Source: Fimimonas sp963619835
GTDB lineage: Bacteria; Bacillota; Clostridia; Christensenellales; CAG-314
DNA: 8,299 nucleotides
Direction: 5' to 3'
NCBI GenBank assembly: GCA_963619835.1
Contig: CAVEYD010000045.1
Coordinates: forward strand, 1 to 8,299
Below are positions 5,561-8,299 of this stretch, piece by piece (the first letter of the stretch is position 1; every line of letters begins with the position of its first letter). Under the pieces are notes generated by a model that worked only from the letters and a program-made list of their open reading frames with translations, made no database searches and had not been told where the DNA came from. Made by a program: the position numbers and the translations under genes.

Positions 5561-6307
5561 ATGGCAAACGAACTTACAAATCTAACCAACAGCATAAACA
5601 CACTTATTCAAGGACAGTTAATTTTGGTCAATCAAAATATTGCCCAAGTCCTTCGTTGTGTTGCGAGCAGTGAAGTCCTTCGTCAAACTCTTGCCGACAC
5701 TCTCAAAAACACAAGTTATGCAACGGAATTTTCTCGCGCACGAGTTTCTTGGACACGTAACGACGGTGTAGTGGTGTCGCAACTCAAATTACCTCAAGAC
5801 AGAAATCGCTTGTTTTCGTTTGTGGTGTGTTTGCTTACCGAAATGGACAGCGGACGTCGCAATTTTATAGATTTTTTGCGTGAGTACTACATGGACGAAA
5901 GCAACAATGCCAGTTACGAACGTTTTGGCAACGAAGTGTTAAAGCCGTTCCGCAATGCCGTCCAAGCCATTTTAGGCAGTGCCGAGCCGGTGCTCAATCC
6001 GGAGCGAGTAAGTATTGCCGAGCGTTTCTATTCTGCCGAAAAAATCAACATAGAAGTTGCAACAATCACAGCAATTTTAGGAGTGATGGACGACATAAAA
6101 GTTGCCCTAAAGGCCGAAAAAATGTCCTCAGTCGAAAAGATCGAAACCGAACGTGTTTTCGACTATCTTGTAAATGCGCTGTACCTAAAAAATCCCAAAA
6201 TACTCGACGTTAGTTGGATAGCGTTTCGTTGCGCACTAAACAAGTATCAATCGGCATTGTACTTACTCGACAAAATGCGCTACTACATGGATCAACTTGT
6301 TAAGTAA
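5561..6307 (+). CDS. Conserved-looking hypothetical protein, all helical, soluble
   Basis: I do not recognise this 248-residue protein. No signal peptide, membrane segment, cysteine cluster or nucleotide-binding motif is visible. It is predicted to be nearly all alpha-helical: an N-terminal amphipathic region (about 5-50, NELTNLTNSINTLIQGQL), a short possible beta section near 60-78 (ARVSWTRNDGVVVSQLKL), then helices such as RLFSFVVCLLTEMDSG, NFIDFLREYYMDESN, EVLKPFRNAVQAIL, IEVATITAILGVMDDIKVAL and a C-terminal KYQSALYLLDKMRYYMDQL. The reading frame is open further upstream (ATG 5468, TTG 5390). I chose ATG 5561 because AAGGG lies five bases before it and the promoter overlaps the earlier ATG. 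It is transcribed away from DUF4364 and toward purC, 218 nt away; no clear terminator follows directly. The even codon use and good SD support a real gene; function is open. Confidence 0.8.
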   Translation: MANELTNLTNSINTLIQGQLILVNQNIAQVLRCVASSEVLRQTLADTLKNTSYATEFSRARVSWTRNDGVVVSQLKLPQDRNRLFSFVVCLLTEMDSGRRNFIDFLREYYMDESNNASYERFGNEVLKPFRNAVQAILGSAEPVLNPERVSIAERFYSAEKINIEVATITAILGVMDDIKVALKAEKMSSVEKIETERVFDYLVNALYLKNPKILDVSWIAFRCALNKYQSALYLLDKMRYYMDQLVK

Positions 6308-6416
6308 CAACCCTTATTTACATTGTAAAACGTTATTTATACCCGTTATTCCCTACAAAACAATCCAAATTTTTGGAAAGGGGCATAAAACACAATAACA
6401 GCTCGCAACTTTTTTT

Positions 6417-6480
6417 ACGCATTAAGTGGTGCATTTTAACCAATTTTATACTAATGCGTCCACGTCAGGTGGCTTTTTGC
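6417..6480 (+). promoter_or_regulatory. Structured purC leader or control region
   Basis: The 218 nt between 6307 and purC hold several elements. ACGCATTA (6417-6424) and TAATGCGT (6452-6459) form a perfect 8-bp inverted repeat with a 27-nt loop. The loop contains GTGG (6426-6429), which could pair with CCAC (6460-6463) just after the stem, forming a pseudoknot. The same CCAC can instead pair with GTGG (6469-6472), followed by CTTTTT, as a small terminator-like hairpin. TATACT (6447-6452) could be a -10, in which case the first repeat would be DNA operator rather than RNA. The layout does not match the purine, ZTP or PRPP riboswitch consensus as I know them. In 6308-6416 I see only a weak promoter candidate near 6374-6402. 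Confidence 0.35.
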
Positions 6481-6525
6481 AAAAAAGGTTTTCCCTAAAA
6501 AAATTAACAGAAACAGAGGTGCAAT

Positions 6526-7236
6526 ATGGTAACCAAAACAGATTTACTTTTCGAAGGCAAAACAAAACGTATATGGAGCACAGACGATTCACGTTTTGTA
6601 GTGGCAGAGTTTTCGGACGATTCAATGATGTATCATGCAAAAAAGAAGCAATATTTTCCCGGCAAAGGTGCTTATTGCAACAAAATCAACGCAATTTTGA
6701 TGAAAACTTTGCAAGAAAACAACATTCAAACCCACTTTGTCGAAATTTTTGACGACAACAGTTCGGTTGTCCGCAAAGCCAACATGATTCCCATCGAAGT
6801 AGTTGTCCGCAACTACACCGCCGGAAGCATGGTCGATCGTTTAGGTTTAGACTATCACACCAAACTCAAAAGTCCCGTTTTGGAGTTTTGCTACAAATGT
6901 GACAAACTCGGTGATCCGGTAATCAACGAGTATCATGCCGTAGCCATGTCGCTTTGCGCACGCGAAGAAATCAATTTTATGTCCTACACCGCAAGTCGCG
7001 TAAACAAAGTTTTGTGCGATCTCATGCGCCCGTTAGGCATCATTGTTGCCGACTTCAAAATGGAATTTGGCAGACTTGGCACTCGCCTTGTCGTTGCCGA
7101 CGAAATCACACCAAATTGCGGACGTTTTTGGGACGAAAACACACTAAATCGTTTCGACAACGGTGGAAAAGATCCGGAACTCGAGTACAAAACCATTTTA
7201 GAAAAGTTGCGTAGCGCAGTTGACTACAACATTTAA
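6526..7236 (+). CDS. purC: Phosphoribosylaminoimidazole-succinocarboxamide synthase (SAICAR synthetase)
   Basis: This cytoplasmic enzyme joins aspartate to CAIR with ATP to make SAICAR in de novo purine synthesis. The 236 residues are the standard short bacterial form. The nucleotide-binding start LLFEGKTKRIW (7-17) is followed by FPGKGAYCNKINA (44-56), which binds phosphates. Both family signatures are complete: MIPIEVVVRNYTAGS (87-101) and VADFKMEFG (174-182). LEFCYKCDKLGDPVINE (119-135) and ADEITPNCGRFWD (191-203) are further conserved blocks. The ATG at 6526 has GAGGTG four bases upstream. Unlike the usual pur operons, no other purine gene is beside it: an unknown gene precedes it and nrdR follows after a 316-nt repeat-rich spacer, so it is probably its own unit, perhaps controlled by the leader at 6417-6480. 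Confidence 0.98.
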   Translation: MVTKTDLLFEGKTKRIWSTDDSRFVVAEFSDDSMMYHAKKKQYFPGKGAYCNKINAILMKTLQENNIQTHFVEIFDDNSSVVRKANMIPIEVVVRNYTAGSMVDRLGLDYHTKLKSPVLEFCYKCDKLGDPVINEYHAVAMSLCAREEINFMSYTASRVNKVLCDLMRPLGIIVADFKMEFGRLGTRLVVADEITPNCGRFWDENTLNRFDNGGKDPELEYKTILEKLRSAVDYNI

Positions 7237-7272
7237 CCTAAGTCCCAAAGTTATTTCCGTTTAACGTCAAAG

Positions 7273-7363
7273 TTTTTGCAGTTGCCCCCAAAATTTTTTT
7301 GCAGTTGCCCTCAAAAACTTTGTCGCATTTGACCACAAATGTTTATTGCAAAAGCCTAATTGC
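7273..7363. repeat. Four-unit degenerate tandem repeat, 23-24 nt period
   Basis: The 316-nt spacer between purC and nrdR begins with two near-identical units, TTGCAGTTGCCCCCAAAA and TTGCAGTTGCCCTCAAAA. Two decayed units follow, TCGCATTTGACCACAAA and TTGCAAAAGCCTAATTG. The GCA of each unit falls at 7278, 7301, 7325 and 7348, spacings 23, 24 and 23. Similar pieces (ATTGCCCCAAAA near 7392, CGCAAAATTG near 7410) continue out of phase to about 7430. Units are directly adjacent, so this is not a CRISPR array. No clear terminator for purC is present in the spacer. Confidence 0.6.
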
Positions 7364-7445
7364 CCAATTTTGATTGATTTTATCGTACAAAATTGCCCCA
7401 AAACTTTTTCGCAAAATTGAATCGCACAAAATCGATAGCAAATTT

Positions 7446-7469
7446 TTAGCAAAAACTTACTTTTGCTAA
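7446..7469. repeat. Perfect inverted repeat upstream of nrdR
   Basis: TTAGCAAAA (7446-7454) and TTTTGCTAA (7461-7469) flank a 6-nt spacer, 84 nt before the nrdR start. There is no U-run after it on either strand, so it is not a normal terminator. A regulator-binding site is possible. It does not match the NrdR-box consensus I know (ACAC-A-ATAT-TGTGT type). Confidence 0.45.
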
Positions 7470-7552
7470 TCAAAAAAAAGGCAATTTGTTAAATAGTAAT
7501 TTTTTCAAAATTTTCCACAAAAGTAAAAGTATAAACCAAAGAAGTAGCATTT

Positions 7553-8035
7553 ATGAAGTGTATGTTTTGTGGCTGTGAAGACAGCAAAGTAATAGATTCT
7601 CGCTCAACCGAAGACGGACGTAGCATCCGTCGTCGTCGTGAGTGCACCCAATGCGGAAGACGTTTCACCACGTTTGAAACCATCGAATTGTCCCCGTTTC
7701 TAATCGTCAAGCGAGACGGCACACGTCAACTTTACGACCGTTCCAAACTCAAAAACGGCATTTTACGTGCTTGCGAAAAACGTCCCATATCAATGTCGCA
7801 AATCGATCAGGTAGTGGATAATATCGAAAAAACTTTGTACAACAGTTTGGAAGAAGAAGTAACATCCAAACGTTTAGGCGAACTTGTCATGGACGAATTA
7901 AAACCCATCGACGAAGTCGCTTACATTCGTTTTGCGGCAGTCTATCGTCAGTTTAAGGACAGTCAAACGTTTTTTGAAGAGATGCACAAAATTTTTGACG
8001 ATGGCACCAAGGACAGCAACAAGCGTAAAAAGTAG
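7553..8035 (+). CDS. nrdR: Transcriptional repressor NrdR
   Basis: NrdR represses ribonucleotide reductase genes by binding NrdR boxes when ATP and dATP fill its ATP-cone. The 160-residue length is normal. The N-terminal zinc ribbon has C3 and C6 in MKCMFCGC and C31 and C34 in ECTQCGRRFTTFE, joined by the conserved SRSTEDGRSIRRRREC stretch (16-31). The ATP-cone runs from about 49 to 139: FLIVKRDGTRQLYDRSKL, then GILRACEKRPIS, ending VAYIRFAAVYRQFKD. The C-terminus is a short Lys-rich tail. The ATG at 7553 begins the invariant MKC start; the ribosome binding site is weak (AAGAAG, 8 nt upstream). No clear promoter was found; TATAAA at 7530 lies too close to the start to leave room for an SD. 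No ribonucleotide reductase gene or NrdR box is in the window. A good terminator follows. Confidence 0.98.
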   Translation: MKCMFCGCEDSKVIDSRSTEDGRSIRRRRECTQCGRRFTTFETIELSPFLIVKRDGTRQLYDRSKLKNGILRACEKRPISMSQIDQVVDNIEKTLYNSLEEEVTSKRLGELVMDELKPIDEVAYIRFAAVYRQFKDSQTFFEEMHKIFDDGTKDSNKRKK

Positions 8036-8059
8036 TGCAAATTTTGTTCTAAATCATTT

Positions 8060-8090
8060 TGCCGTTGCCACAATGCAACGGCATTTTATA
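8060..8090 (+). terminator. Rho-independent terminator of nrdR
   Basis: TGCCGTTGC (8060-8068), 6-nt loop, GCAACGGCA (8075-8083), then TTTTATA. The stem is nine perfect base pairs, six of them G-C, and it starts 25 nt after the nrdR stop. Confidence 0.9.
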
Positions 8091-8111
8091 GTAAACAAGA
8101 CTTAATCAACA

Positions 8112-8200
8112 TTTCTTAAAATGCATTTTTTTTGAAAAAACAAACAAATTTTTTTCAAAACAAAACAAATTTTTTTTGAAAAACAAACAAATTTAAGAAA
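8112..8200. repeat. T/A-tract tandem array inside a 9-nt inverted repeat, MITE-like
   Basis: Three adjacent units of 23, 21 and 22 nt begin at 8126, 8149 and 8170. Each has a run of 7-8 Ts, then G or C, an A-run, and a C-AAA(A)-C-AAA end. They are enclosed by TTTCTTAAA (8112-8120) and TTTAAGAAA (8192-8200), a perfect inverted repeat. CAACA lies just outside each end (8107-8111 and 8202-8206, the right one after one extra base), resembling a target duplication. There is no coding capacity. The alternative is intrinsically bent low-complexity DNA. I see no gene or other signal from 8207 to the window end. Confidence 0.5.
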
Positions 8201-8299
8201 GCAACAAGCTATTGAAAAAATGCACAAAAATTCTTAAAAAATCGCTTTATTTTTCAAATTACCGCAAAAATGCAACAAAAATAACATACTATTACAAAC

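Noticed and set aside
6417..6480. Known purine, ZTP or PRPP riboswitch before purC
   Set aside because: I could not find the conserved loop sequences of any of these classes, so I left it as an unassigned leader structure.
7273..7363. CRISPR array
   Set aside because: Repeat units are directly adjacent with no unique spacers, and no cas gene is present.

Overview
The window looks like a piece of a low-GC Gram-positive genome, most likely an uncultured member of the Clostridia. The evidence is the AT-rich intergenic DNA, good Shine-Dalgarno sites, sigma-A type promoters, a DUF4364 protein (a family I associate mainly with Clostridia) and a tRNA-Leu with anticodon AAG. A run of 140 Ns (4360-4499) indicates a draft or metagenome assembly. 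Species-level placement is not possible from the sequence alone.

Layout. The left part (45-5258) is all on the minus strand. From upstream to downstream it holds a DUF4364 helix-turn-helix-like protein, a tRNA-Leu(AAG) with its own strong promoter, the N gap with a second copy of the tRNA 3' end, a rho-independent terminator, the C-terminal stub of an Mrr-type restriction endonuclease, a glycerophosphodiester phosphodiesterase-family protein, seryl-tRNA synthetase (serS), and a four-pass membrane protein of unknown function. The right part is on the plus strand: an all-helical protein of unknown function (5561-6307), purC, nrdR and a terminator. DUF4364 and the unknown protein diverge from a 302-bp region that has one convincing promoter in each direction.

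Function. Most recognisable genes are housekeeping: translation (serS, tRNA-Leu), purine synthesis (purC) and control of ribonucleotide reductase (nrdR). They sit in separate transcription units rather than one pathway operon. No complete mobile element, CRISPR array or defence operon is present.

The most notable items are small and lie between the genes. They are the endonuclease stub that starts exactly where the tRNA terminator ends; the 18-nt duplication on both sides of the N gap; a terminator-like hairpin just before the ribosome binding site of the membrane protein gene; a purC leader with mutually exclusive pairings; a four-unit 23-24 nt degenerate tandem repeat between purC and nrdR; and a MITE-like T/A-tract array after nrdR bounded by a 9-nt inverted repeat. 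I see no clear new multi-gene system.
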